Below are positions 38,343 to 46,210 of a stretch of DNA of 64,000 nucleotides, piece by piece (within the stretch, counting starts at the first letter, position 1; each line of letters begins with the position of its first letter). Position numbers and translations under genes: made by a program. The notes beneath the pieces are model-generated. The model saw only the letters and a list, made by a program, of their open reading frames with translations. It did not search any database and was not told the origin of the DNA. The stretch spans positions 1 to 64,000 of the forward strand of contig JAJPJG010000007.1 of NCBI GenBank assembly GCA_021324395.1, written 5' to 3'. Source of the stretch: Spartobacteria bacterium (GTDB lineage Bacteria > Verrucomicrobiota > Verrucomicrobiia > Chthoniobacterales > Chthoniobacteraceae).

Positions 38343-39536
38343 TTATTTGAGAATAAAACTGCGCTGATAGATGCGCACATTTTGCATGATCTGCCTGCGT
38401 GCAATGGCGGAAATGTTCCTAGCAGGCGTTTCTTTGCTGGCTCCAATTTGGACGATTGCATTAGCCCAATCAGAGGCGACTGCCGGCGTGTCTCCATCTT
38501 TTAATGCCATAACCAACTCCGACATATCAGTAGAGTAAGAACCTTGTGGCTGAAGTCTGTCATAACCGGGAATTCTGCTGCGGCTGGTATTGTCCAGGAG
38601 CGCCATGGTGACGATAATGGCGACGACATCGTGCATGTCTTGAATTTGCCTGGGGTCGGCGACACCGGCGGTGGGAGGAGTCGCATTGTAAGCAATTGAT
38701 TTCCAGTAAGGCGGATCGCTCGCACTATAGGTGTTTGCGCGAATATTCTTCGCGATATAGTCCGGACTCATTTGCAGGGCGAACTCGAGCCGGAAGACCT
38801 GATCGCCAAAAGCATGCGCGCTGCTCGCAATAATTGCGCTTCCACTGGGACCAATATCCGCGTGAGATAGAATCAGCTCACCACCGACAATCGTTGACAG
38901 CGCGTCCACATTTTTGGGGGCCGTGACATAACTGCTATTGCCGCTGCCGCTAACCAGAAAGAGCATGGGACGATCAGCTCCTACATTGGACGCGGTGCTC
39001 ACGCAAAGCCGCTCCAGAGCATAATATGGAGTTGTTGCCGATGCATCAACGGCACCCCAAATGCGGTAACCCACAACAGCCACACTGTCAGCTACTGTAG
39101 TTTGCCGTGACGCGCCCACAGCGCCAGATGCTCCTGTAGCTGCTGTAATCGCCGCGGTCTGAGTGTAAAAATAAAGAAAGTCGTTCGCCCCTGTCGTTGC
39201 TGGCGAGGTTGAAAATGTCCCCTGCGGCTCTGGGTTTTTGAAGCAAGGTCGCACGGGATAATGGCTGTAAGGATAAATGCTGCAATCAACATCCGGACGA
39301 CGAATCATCGCATTGAAGTCTCGTCCCATTCGGTCAAATATCTCCCTGGCCTGATTGTCGGTATCGAGGCGCATCTGATTGGATTTGGTAACCGCGGAAG
39401 CGCTATTTACAAGCTGAACCACAATGACCAGCAGCAATGTGAGCACGGCCATGGAGACAAGCAATTCGACCAACGTAAATGCAGACTGCACGCGCAGGCG
39501 ATTGCCTTTGAAATAGGGAAGCTGGGGGGAACGCAT
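38343..39536 (-). CDS. Verru_Chthon cassette protein C (prepilin-like)
   Basis: 397 aa from the ATG at 39536 (MRSPQLPYFKGN); a GTG two codons earlier is possible. A type IV prepilin signal is clear: a basic leader, then AFTLVELLVSMAVLTLLLVIVV, in which cleavage would fall just before the Phe of FTLVE. The rest resembles a PulJ/GspJ-type minor pseudopilin with a long variable domain. It starts 5 bp past the stop of protein B. Protein D also begins MRSP, hinting at duplication or shared leader constraints. Confidence 0.85.
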   Translation of the reverse strand: MRSPQLPYFKGNRLRVQSAFTLVELLVSMAVLTLLLVIVVQLVNSASAVTKSNQMRLDTDNQAREIFDRMGRDFNAMIRRPDVDCSIYPYSHYPVRPCFKNPEPQGTFSTSPATTGANDFLYFYTQTAAITAATGASGAVGASRQTTVADSVAVVGYRIWGAVDASATTPYYALERLCVSTASNVGADRPMLFLVSGSGNSSYVTAPKNVDALSTIVGGELILSHADIGPSGSAIIASSAHAFGDQVFRLEFALQMSPDYIAKNIRANTYSASDPPYWKSIAYNATPPTAGVADPRQIQDMHDVVAIIVTMALLDNTSRSRIPGYDRLQPQGSYSTDMSELVMALKDGDTPAVASDWANAIVQIGASKETPARNISAIARRQIMQNVRIYQRSFILK

Positions 39537-39541
39537 ATCCA

Positions 39542-40093
39542 CTAATTGCGATTCAGCGCAGTGACACTTTCAAAAGAGCCATTGTAGTTTGTCGGCCATG
39601 ACGTGCTGGTTTTATTTGCCAGGGCAGGCCACGTCACAAGGATGCGGACTGTGGTCGCGCTCTTTGGATTGGAAGTGGGAGGCGGCGTAAAACCTACGTC
39701 CACGCGATAGAGAGATTGTAGCGAGCCGCTGGTGAGAAGGACGTCACCTACCTTTCCGGTCGGAAATGCCGTGTCGGAAAAAAATATCCGCTGCGGAGTA
39801 TTGTTCGATGCAGTTCCAGCGGGACCTGGAATTGTGAATCCAAGCGCACTGGTGCCGCTTATGCTGATATTACTACCCGATACCAGGGCGGTAGCTCGCA
39901 AATCCGCAATGACGCGGGTCGCACAGCTAGCTGCGGTGGTTTGATCGATCGCCAGTTGGTTTGAGTTAAGGCCTATCGGCAGCAAACCAAAAATTGAGAG
40001 AAGGCAAAATGCCGCCACACCTAGAGCCAGAGTGACCTCGACCAATGAAAATGCGCGGGTTCCTCTTTTTAAAGGTAATGATGAGGAGATCAT
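39542..40093 (-). CDS. Verru_Chthon cassette protein B (prepilin-like)
   Basis: 183 aa from the ATG at 40093, 1 bp after the stop of protein D; a GTG at 40129 would overlap D. The type IV prepilin signal is AFSLVEVTLALGVAAFCLLSIF after a short basic leader (PLKRGTR). This resembles PulI/GspI-type minor pseudopilins. The globular part is short and Ser/Thr/Ala-rich. It is second in the D-B-C-A operon. Confidence 0.85.
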   Translation of the reverse strand: MISSSLPLKRGTRAFSLVEVTLALGVAAFCLLSIFGLLPIGLNSNQLAIDQTTAASCATRVIADLRATALVSGSNISISGTSALGFTIPGPAGTASNNTPQRIFFSDTAFPTGKVGDVLLTSGSLQSLYRVDVGFTPPPTSNPKSATTVRILVTWPALANKTSTSWPTNYNGSFESVTALNRN

Positions 40094-40094
40094 A

Positions 40095-41003
40095 TCAAGG
40101 TCTAAACGTGCGGACAGTTGCTTTGACACCGTCGATTTGCATGCAGACGTGGTTCCCGGTGTTCTGGGATTGCGAAGTAGGAAAGAGCGCGGCTGAACTT
40201 TTGACGCTATTGCCGTGGGTTTGTATTAGCGCGATCTCCATCCATTGCGGGACTCCTTGCGGTGAGAAGTAGGTTGTTGTGCCAGGATTGCCGGTCGGCG
40301 CACCTGATCCGAAGACCCGCAGCATTCCATCAGGATCAAACTGGATGGTTTTTTTAAAAGTATACGTTGGACTGCTGCCGAGAGGGTAGATGATCGGAGT
40401 GACTGAATCCGTAGCAGCGTTGCCGATGCGATAGTAGGTAGTCAGGTTTTCGCGTGCCATGTTCCCGGATGAAGGAGGTGCCTGGCCGTAGTCGAGGATG
40501 TGAAGGTTTTCGTAGCGCTGCAGCTTAGTGATGGCTATGAAATCCCGCGCTACGTTAGCGGGGGTATTCGTATATTTGCCATCCCACTCCGTCTTAATGT
40601 CGGAAATCTTGGCGTCATATGGACTATATCCGCGCGTTCCATCTTTGCTCGCGATGCCAACCATCGCTACGCGCCCGGTTCCGAGAGTCTGGACTGTTGC
40701 TGATGCCGATTGAGCCGCATCGAATTCGCCGATGCCGAGATAGACGTAGGTATTATTGGCTATTGCGTAACTCCGGCAAAACTGGAGCATGTTCGTAAGG
40801 TCGCTCGCCGCCCGGTCCATGTCATTGGCACCCTTCAGCGCGTTCATTGCGGGCGCTATTAACACCATCAAAATGACAATGATTCCGATGACGACCAGCA
40901 GTTCGACCAAGGTAAACGCCCGGTTCCGCAGTCCGGCTGGCGAACGTTCAAATCGGCAGGCGCTCGGCGCTGTGAGCCTTGGAATGTGCAGGGGGGACCG
41001 CAT
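40095..41003 (-). CDS. Verru_Chthon cassette protein D (prepilin-like)
   Basis: 302 aa from the ATG at 41003; a TTG two codons upstream is also open. It has a long 30-residue basic leader, then AFTLVELLVVIGIIVILMVLIA, a strong prepilin N-methylation site and assembly helix. The C-terminal domain contains a GspH-like start (DLTNMLQFCRSYAIANNTYVYL). This is the first gene of the cassette operon. A perfect inverted repeat (41013-41027) lies immediately upstream of the start codon and may control the whole operon. Confidence 0.87.
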   Translation of the reverse strand: MRSPLHIPRLTAPSACRFERSPAGLRNRAFTLVELLVVIGIIVILMVLIAPAMNALKGANDMDRAASDLTNMLQFCRSYAIANNTYVYLGIGEFDAAQSASATVQTLGTGRVAMVGIASKDGTRGYSPYDAKISDIKTEWDGKYTNTPANVARDFIAITKLQRYENLHILDYGQAPPSSGNMARENLTTYYRIGNAATDSVTPIIYPLGSSPTYTFKKTIQFDPDGMLRVFGSGAPTGNPGTTTYFSPQGVPQWMEIALIQTHGNSVKSSAALFPTSQSQNTGNHVCMQIDGVKATVRTFRP

Positions 41004-41012
41004 CTGCAATGT

Positions 41013-41027
41013 ATTTACGAAGTAAAT
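41013..41027. promoter_or_regulatory. Inverted repeat at the cassette operon start
   Basis: ATTTAC-gaa-GTAAAT is a perfect 6-bp inverted repeat beginning 10 bp upstream of the protein D start codon, where the ribosome would bind. It could be an operator or a leader hairpin that limits translation. No better ribosome-binding site is visible. Confidence 0.35.
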
Positions 41028-41461
41028 TCCGGTCTTGCAAGAAAAAACAACGTGCGATGGAACATGGGTGCAATCTCGCTAGCGGATTTTGGTCGAAATA
41101 ACGCGACACCGACTGATTGCTTTTCGAGCTGGCGGAAGGTTAAAATTGATGCGCGCCCGCTGAAACCTGCGGCGCCGTAATTGGATAAGGGAAAAGACCT
41201 TCCACACATCGTGAAATGCAAAATGCGGAAATGGGGAAATCATAAGGGACATATCAACTAGTCTGCCCGTCCAGCCGAAGCAATAGCCAAGGCGTCATGA
41301 GACGGTGTATTTTCGTAATACAATGGGAAGGCCGCCTCCGGCTCGAACGGTTTCAGGGCATTTATCGAACATAAGGCTTCCGAAGGTATTACCCAGCAAG
41401 CCCTGCGCATTGAGCTTGCAGCCTGGTCGTTTACGCGAGCAGTGCAGGCTGCCGACAAATC
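41028..41461. other. Intergenic region, no gene seen
   Basis: About 430 bp between the cassette operon promoter side and the response-regulator terminator. ORFs here are short and overlap on both strands without coding character. One small inverted repeat, TGTATT-ttcgt-AATACA, lies at 41306-41322. Nothing else was recognised. The cassette operon promoter must be somewhere in the first part. Confidence 0.4.
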
Positions 41462-41494
41462 AGAGGCGGCACTCCTTTCGGGAGAGCCGCCTCT
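41462..41494 (-). terminator. Strong hairpin 3' of the response regulator
   Basis: AGAGGCGGC (41462-41470) and GCCGCCTCT (41486-41494) are perfect 9-bp arms, with an inner ACTCC/GGGAG-like extension around TTTC. It lies 25 bp after the response-regulator stop on the minus strand. The T-run after it is weak on the minus strand (GATTTGT), while GGTTTTT occurs on the plus side, so it may work in either direction. Confidence 0.55.
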
Positions 41495-41519
41495 ACAAGC
41501 TTGGTTTTTAATGGACGGC

Positions 41520-41984
41520 CTACTCGCCTTTCCGCACGCCCGGCGGGAGCTCGACAATCTCGAACCAATATTTTTCGAGTGTCTGCAGAATATCCACTAG
41601 GGCCTCGAAGGTGACAGGTTTGACGATGTAGGAATTCACGCCGAGATCGTAGCTGCGGAAGATGTCTTCGTCGGCTTTGGACGTGGTGAGGACGGTCACG
41701 GGGATTTGCCGCAGTTCGGGGTCGGCCTTGATTTCCTTCAGCGCGGTGCGCCCGTCCATGCGCGGCATATTGAGGTCGAGCAGAATGAGGCCGGGACGCG
41801 GCGAAGATTCAGCGTCGGCATATTTGTCCTGATGGCGCAAGTAGGCGAGCAGCTCTTCGCCATTTTCGACGAAGCGCAAATCATTGGCGAGACGGCTTTC
41901 CTCGAGTGCGTCTTTTGTTAAACGACGATCATCGGCGTCGTCATCAGCCATTAGAATCGTGATTGGTTCCCCGTGAAGTTTCAT
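41520..41984 (-). CDS. Single-domain response regulator
   Basis: A 154-aa CheY-like receiver with no output domain. The acidic pocket is Asp14-Asp16 (ADDDADD), the phospho-acceptor Asp70 (LLDLNMPRMDG), the switch Thr100/Thr101 (LTTSK) and the conserved Lys122 (IVKPV). The sequence style (DRRLTKDALEE, LRHQ, YWFEIVELP) matches Rcp1-type regulators paired with phytochrome- or CHASE3-type kinases. Its start lies inside the kinase gene (41-bp overlap), so kinase and regulator are a translationally coupled pair. The output partner is unknown. Confidence 0.9.
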   Translation of the reverse strand: MKLHGEPITILMADDDADDRRLTKDALEESRLANDLRFVENGEELLAYLRHQDKYADAESSPRPGLILLDLNMPRMDGRTALKEIKADPELRQIPVTVLTTSKADEDIFRSYDLGVNSYIVKPVTFEALVDILQTLEKYWFEIVELPPGVRKGE

Positions 41985-43788
41985 CAGCGTTTTTCATGCG
42001 TTGTTTTACAGGCAATGTCACGATAAATGTCGCACCCTGGCCTTCGGCGCTTTTTGCAGAAATGATTCCGCCGTGGCGGTCGAGAATCTTGCGGCAGACG
42101 GCGAGGCCGATGCCGGTGCCTTCGTATTCGCTGCGCGAATGGAGGCGCTGAAACACCGTGAAAATACGGTCGAGATATTTTTCGTCAAAACCGATGCCGT
42201 TATCCTGCACCATTATCTGGCAAATCTCGTCACCGGCCGACGCACCGGGAAGCTGCTCCTCGGTCATCTCGCGGATTTTTGCGGAGATGAAAACTTCGGG
42301 CGCAGAACCGTGGCGCTGGAACTTCATCGCGTTCGAAATGAGATTTTGAAAAAGCTGCCGCATTTGCGCCGGATCAGCGTCGATGGTCGGGAGATTGCCG
42401 ACTTCGATTTTTGCGCTGCTCTGCTCGATGCGGACTTCGAGATCGCCCACGACCTCGTGAACGATTCCCCCGAGATTCACTTGTTCAAATGGACGTGCCT
42501 GGCTGGTGACACGTGAAAGTGTCAACAGATCGTGAAGCAATGTTTGCATACGGCGGGCGGCGTCTTGCATACGGCCAAGATAGTCGCGGCCTTCCTCGCC
42601 GACGGCTTCACCGCATTTCCTCTGAAGTCGATCGCCGAACGCCTGAATTTTCCGCAACGGCTCCTGCAAATCATGCGAGGCGACGCTGGCGAATTGCTCG
42701 AGCTCGTAATTGCTCCGCCGGAGTTGCTCCGCTGTGAGGCGCAGCCGTTCCTCGGCGCGTTTGCGGATACTGATGTCGCTGCTTACACCGACGAGCCCGA
42801 TGCAATTTCCGTCCACATCGCGCAGCGGGACTTTCGTCGTGGAAAGCCAGCAGATGTTTCCATGACGATCGATGATTTGCTCCTCCCGATTCAAGACGCG
42901 CGTGCCGTTGCGCAGGACTTTTTCATCATCGGTCATGAACTGCTGCGCCAGGTCTAGTGGGAGAAAATCGTCCGATTTCTTGCCTTCGATTTCGCGGAGA
43001 CGATTCGCCCCGATGAATTGCCGGTGCGCGACATTATCGAGCACGTATCGCCCCTGCACGTCTTTGACAAACACGTGCTCCGGCATCGCGTCGATGACGC
43101 TGCGCAGGAGATTGTGCTCTTCCGCCAGCGCCTCCTCCGCACGACGCCGTGCAGCGATATCGCGCAGGATGAATACAACTGCGGTGCCGAGAATGATGAA
43201 GCTCAGCACCGTCCCGACGATAATGATCGCAGTCGTCGAGCGCCCGATATCGCGCGTGAATTGTTCGCGTTGCACGAGCAGTTGCTGCTCTTCGTTTACA
43301 AAAGCTTCGAGCAGTTCCCGCATTTCCGTGCTCACGCGCTGATCTTCGCCATCGCCGAGAATCATCGCAGCCGCCTCGATGCCGGTCGTGTGCCGCGTGG
43401 TCATCGCCGATTTCAAAATCGCCGATTTTTTCGCGAGCAGCGGCCGCAGCGCGTCGAGCTGTCGCTGCTGCTCCGTCCGGTCGTGCGTCAATATTTTCAG
43501 AGCGTTGAAATCGTCGATCAGTCCCTGCTGTGCGCGATCGTAGGCCGGCAGATACTGCTCGTCCGCGGCAAGCAAATAACCGCGCACATTATTTTCCGCC
43601 TCGATCAAATTTCGTCGCAGCGATTCCTGCACTTCAAGCACGTGGCGCGAGCGCGCGACAAGCTGCGCTGTGTTTAAAAACCCGTGTGTGCTGCGATACG
43701 TGATAACCGCGATGGTTGCGAGCATCACGAGCGCGATGCCAAACCCGAGCACGACCTTTTGCCGAATCTTTACGAATTGCCTTTTCAC
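41944..43788 (-). CDS. CHASE3-PAS sensor histidine kinase
   Basis: 614 aa. Two membrane helices (about 12-31 and 186-207) bracket a helical CHASE3 sensor (HVLEVQESLRRNLIEAENNVRGYLLA). A PAS domain lies at about 225-345 (VIDAMPEHVFVKD; LVGVSSDISIRKRAEE). The phospho-acceptor is His372 in ASVASHDLQEPLRKI. The ATPase domain has the N box NLISNAMKF, G1 DNGIGFDEKY and G2 GTGIGLAVCRKI. The ligand is unknown. It overlaps the receiver gene that follows and presumably phosphorylates it. It sits between the cassette operon and tRNA-Ser. Confidence 0.92.
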   Translation of the reverse strand: MKRQFVKIRQKVVLGFGIALVMLATIAVITYRSTHGFLNTAQLVARSRHVLEVQESLRRNLIEAENNVRGYLLAADEQYLPAYDRAQQGLIDDFNALKILTHDRTEQQRQLDALRPLLAKKSAILKSAMTTRHTTGIEAAAMILGDGEDQRVSTEMRELLEAFVNEEQQLLVQREQFTRDIGRSTTAIIIVGTVLSFIILGTAVVFILRDIAARRRAEEALAEEHNLLRSVIDAMPEHVFVKDVQGRYVLDNVAHRQFIGANRLREIEGKKSDDFLPLDLAQQFMTDDEKVLRNGTRVLNREEQIIDRHGNICWLSTTKVPLRDVDGNCIGLVGVSSDISIRKRAEERLRLTAEQLRRSNYELEQFASVASHDLQEPLRKIQAFGDRLQRKCGEAVGEEGRDYLGRMQDAARRMQTLLHDLLTLSRVTSQARPFEQVNLGGIVHEVVGDLEVRIEQSSAKIEVGNLPTIDADPAQMRQLFQNLISNAMKFQRHGSAPEVFISAKIREMTEEQLPGASAGDEICQIMVQDNGIGFDEKYLDRIFTVFQRLHSRSEYEGTGIGLAVCRKILDRHGGIISAKSAEGQGATFIVTLPVKQRMKNADETSRGTNHDSNG

Positions 43789-43870
43789 GACAGCAGCGCG
43801 TCCGCGCTTTTCACGACTCGCGATGCGCGCCTCACAAACGAAAATTTGAAATCAAAAATCAGCAATGAAA

Positions 43871-43958
43871 TGGCGGAGGGGGTGGGATTCGAACCCACGA
43901 TGCCTTGCGGCATGGCGGTTTTCAAGACCGCTGCATTCAACCGCTCTGCCACCCCTCC
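43871..43958 (-). tRNA. tRNA-Ser (anticodon TGA)
   Basis: Read on the minus strand, the gene starts GGAGGGGTGGCAGAGCGG and ends CCCCTCC-G-CCA. The 7-bp acceptor stem is perfect (43952-43958 with 43875-43881), and CCA is encoded (43871-43873). The anticodon loop CTTGAAA gives TGA, reading UCA codons. The GGTTCGAATCC T-arm is standard, and the long variable arm (ATGCCGCAAGGCAT) is typical of tRNA-Ser. No integrase or duplicated 3' end was found next to it. Confidence 0.97.
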
Positions 43959-44083
43959 GCGAGCGAGCACGGGACAATAACCGCTTCCGTCCGCGGCGGC
44001 AACATCCGCGAAAATGATTGGCGATGCCGCGCGGAATTCGCTATGCCGCTCCGCATGAGCTCTCGCCGCAAGCGCGTTTTTCG

Positions 44084-44989
44084 ATGAAGCTGACCTGCGG
44101 CATCACGATTCCCACGCACAACCGCAAGGCTGATCTCGAGCGCACCTGCCGCGCGATCGCGAAGCTCGATCCGCCGCCAAATGAAGTGCTGATTTGCGCC
44201 GACGGCTGCACTGATGGGAGCGCTGAGTTAATTCAAAGTGCGTTCCCGCAGTTTCGACTTATCGTTAACAAAGAATCTCGCGGCTCGATCGCGAGTCGCG
44301 ACGCAATGATGCGCGCTGCAAAAAGCGACGTGCTCATCAGCCTCGACGACGACAGTTATCCGCTTGAAACCGATGCCATCGAACGGGTGCGCCAGCTCTT
44401 TTCAAGCAACGACGCACTCGCCGTCGCCGCGTTTCCGCAACGCAGCGACGAAGCGCCGGCGAGTTTGCCGCAAACCGATTTCGGCCCGGCGCATTTCATC
44501 GGCACTTTTTCAAATGCGGGTGCGGCGATCCGCCGTTCCGCTTTTCTACAACTCGGCGGTTATCCGGTGCACTTTTGGCATGCTTACGAAGAGCCGGATT
44601 TTGCGCTGCGCTGCGTGGTTGCGGGCTTCGAGGTAAAATTCGAGCCGGCTGTGACAATCCGCCATCATTATACCGGTGTTCAACGCAACGAAATGCGCAC
44701 ACATCATTTTCACGCACGCAATGAATTGTGGAGCGCATTGATGCGTTGTCCGCTGCCACAACTTTTTGCGGTCGCTGCGTTTCGCGCAGTGCGGCAATTT
44801 GGCTATGCAAAAAAACGCGGGCTGCGCTGGATGCTGAACGAGCCGCGCTGGTGGTTTTCTGCGCTGAAGCTATCGTCCACATTGCGCGCACGCTCACCGC
44901 TGCCGTGGCGCAAATATCGCGCGTGGATGGAGCTCGTCCGTTCCCCCATTTTTTCCGAAGCCGAATGGCGCCGCAAATTCGCCGAATGA
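44084..44989 (+). CDS. Family 2 glycosyltransferase
   Basis: 301 aa from the ATG at 44084. A GT-A fold is indicated by the N-terminal CGITIPTHNRKADLERT, the nucleotide-binding DGCTDGS, and the metal-binding SLDDDSYPL. A later EEPDFALR segment resembles the catalytic ED motif of GT2 enzymes. It should add a sugar to a lipid-linked or other acceptor at the inner face of the membrane. It is the first gene of a polysaccharide cluster, overlapping the next by ATGA. Confidence 0.85.
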   Translation: MKLTCGITIPTHNRKADLERTCRAIAKLDPPPNEVLICADGCTDGSAELIQSAFPQFRLIVNKESRGSIASRDAMMRAAKSDVLISLDDDSYPLETDAIERVRQLFSSNDALAVAAFPQRSDEAPASLPQTDFGPAHFIGTFSNAGAAIRRSAFLQLGGYPVHFWHAYEEPDFALRCVVAGFEVKFEPAVTIRHHYTGVQRNEMRTHHFHARNELWSALMRCPLPQLFAVAAFRAVRQFGYAKKRGLRWMLNEPRWWFSALKLSSTLRARSPLPWRKYRAWMELVRSPIFSEAEWRRKFAE

Positions 44990-46122
44990 AAATTTCGATT
45001 TCCGCAACGAATCCCTGCCATCTCTATGACATGGCGCGCGAGTTGGCGCGGCTCGATGCGCTCGGCTGCTACTATTCGGGTTATCCGCAGTGGAAGCTCG
45101 CGAATGCGGAGCAAATCGCGATTCGCACGCACAGTTTTCGCACAACGATCGTTTACGCTCTGCTTAAGCTGCCCGAGAAATTTCGCCCGTCGGCACGCTC
45201 GCTTTTTTTATGGCAGGACCACAGCTTCGATCGCTGGGTTGGCCGGAACTTGCGCCCCTGCGAGTTCATTCACGCGATGCCAGGGCAGGCGTTGCACACG
45301 CTTAAAAAAGCGAAACAACTTGGGATTGCAACTGTGCTGAATCACGCGACCGGACCGGTGCGCGAGTGGGTGCGAATCATGGAGCCGGAATATGCGCGCG
45401 CCGGTTTGCGGCTGGCGGATGTTTGTCCATTTGATGACGCTTATTTTGCGCGGGAAGACGAGGAATACGCACTGGCCGATTTTCACTGCGTCGCATCGAG
45501 CGTGGTGCGCGATCAACTCGTCGCGTGCGGAATTGCGCCGTCGAAAATCTGGATCGTTCCTTACGGTGCCGACAGGACCGTTTTTTTTCCACCGGAACAA
45601 ACGGCAACGCACCATTTCCGCATCGTTTTTGCCGGTCAACTGAGTTTACGCAAAGATATGCGCACGCTGCTGCGCGCGCTGGAACTCCTTAATCGCGCCG
45701 ATTGGGAAATGCACTTTTACGGCGGCATCGCCGGCGAAGTTCGCGCCGATCTCGAAAATTACCACGGCGCGACGCCACTCACTTTTCACGGTGCAGTCTC
45801 GCAGCGCACGCTCGCGGACGCGTTTCGTGCCGGCTCCGTGCTCGTGCTGCCGTCGCTCGAGGAAGGCTTCGGGCTCGTCGTTCCGCAGGCGCTTAATTGC
45901 GGCATGCCGTGCCTCGTCAGCGATTGCGTAGGCGCGAAGGATTTGATCGAGCATCATCGGAACGGCTCGATTTTTCCGGCAAAAAATGCGACGGCGCTGG
46001 CGGACGAGCTCATCTTTTGGGAAAAAAATCGCACGCGCCCGGCGGATGTTCTCGACTGGTGCAAACCGGCTCAAATGCTCGTCTCCGCAAGCTTCGCGGC
46101 GCTGGCGTCGCTCCGTAAATAA
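44986..46122 (+). CDS. Family 4-type glycosyltransferase
   Basis: 378 aa from the ATG at 44986, overlapping the GT2 gene's stop. GT-B fold: the C-terminal domain has FAGQLSLRKDMRTLLRAL and the nucleotide-sugar site LPSLEEGFGLVVPQALNCGMP, with the E-x7-E pattern of GT4 enzymes. The N-terminal acceptor domain is less typical (HAMPGQALHTLKKAKQLG). It is likely to extend the same glycan as its neighbours. Confidence 0.85.
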   Translation: MKISISATNPCHLYDMARELARLDALGCYYSGYPQWKLANAEQIAIRTHSFRTTIVYALLKLPEKFRPSARSLFLWQDHSFDRWVGRNLRPCEFIHAMPGQALHTLKKAKQLGIATVLNHATGPVREWVRIMEPEYARAGLRLADVCPFDDAYFAREDEEYALADFHCVASSVVRDQLVACGIAPSKIWIVPYGADRTVFFPPEQTATHHFRIVFAGQLSLRKDMRTLLRALELLNRADWEMHFYGGIAGEVRADLENYHGATPLTFHGAVSQRTLADAFRAGSVLVLPSLEEGFGLVVPQALNCGMPCLVSDCVGAKDLIEHHRNGSIFPAKNATALADELIFWEKNRTRPADVLDWCKPAQMLVSASFAALASLRK

Positions 46123-46131
46123 GCGCGAAAC

Positions 46132-46147
46132 TGGCACGGCTGCTGCA
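46132..46147 (+). promoter_or_regulatory. Sigma-54 promoter candidate
   Basis: TGGCACGGCTGCTGCA matches the RpoN consensus TGGCACRNNNNTTGCW at every defined position but one, with the GG and GC at the correct -24/-12 spacing. It lies 64 bp upstream of the Wzy-like gene in an 88-bp gap in the polysaccharide cluster. Sigma-54 control of exopolysaccharide genes is known in other bacteria. No enhancer-binding activator gene is in the window. Confidence 0.6.
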
Positions 46148-46210
46148 CTCATTTGCAGAAAGTGCAGACGCTGTTAACATCAACCAAACCATTCGCGTAT
46201 CCACCGGCTC

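Noticed and set aside
43871-43958. Integration site at tRNA-Ser
   Set aside because: No integrase, no duplicated tRNA 3' end and no direct repeats were found near it.
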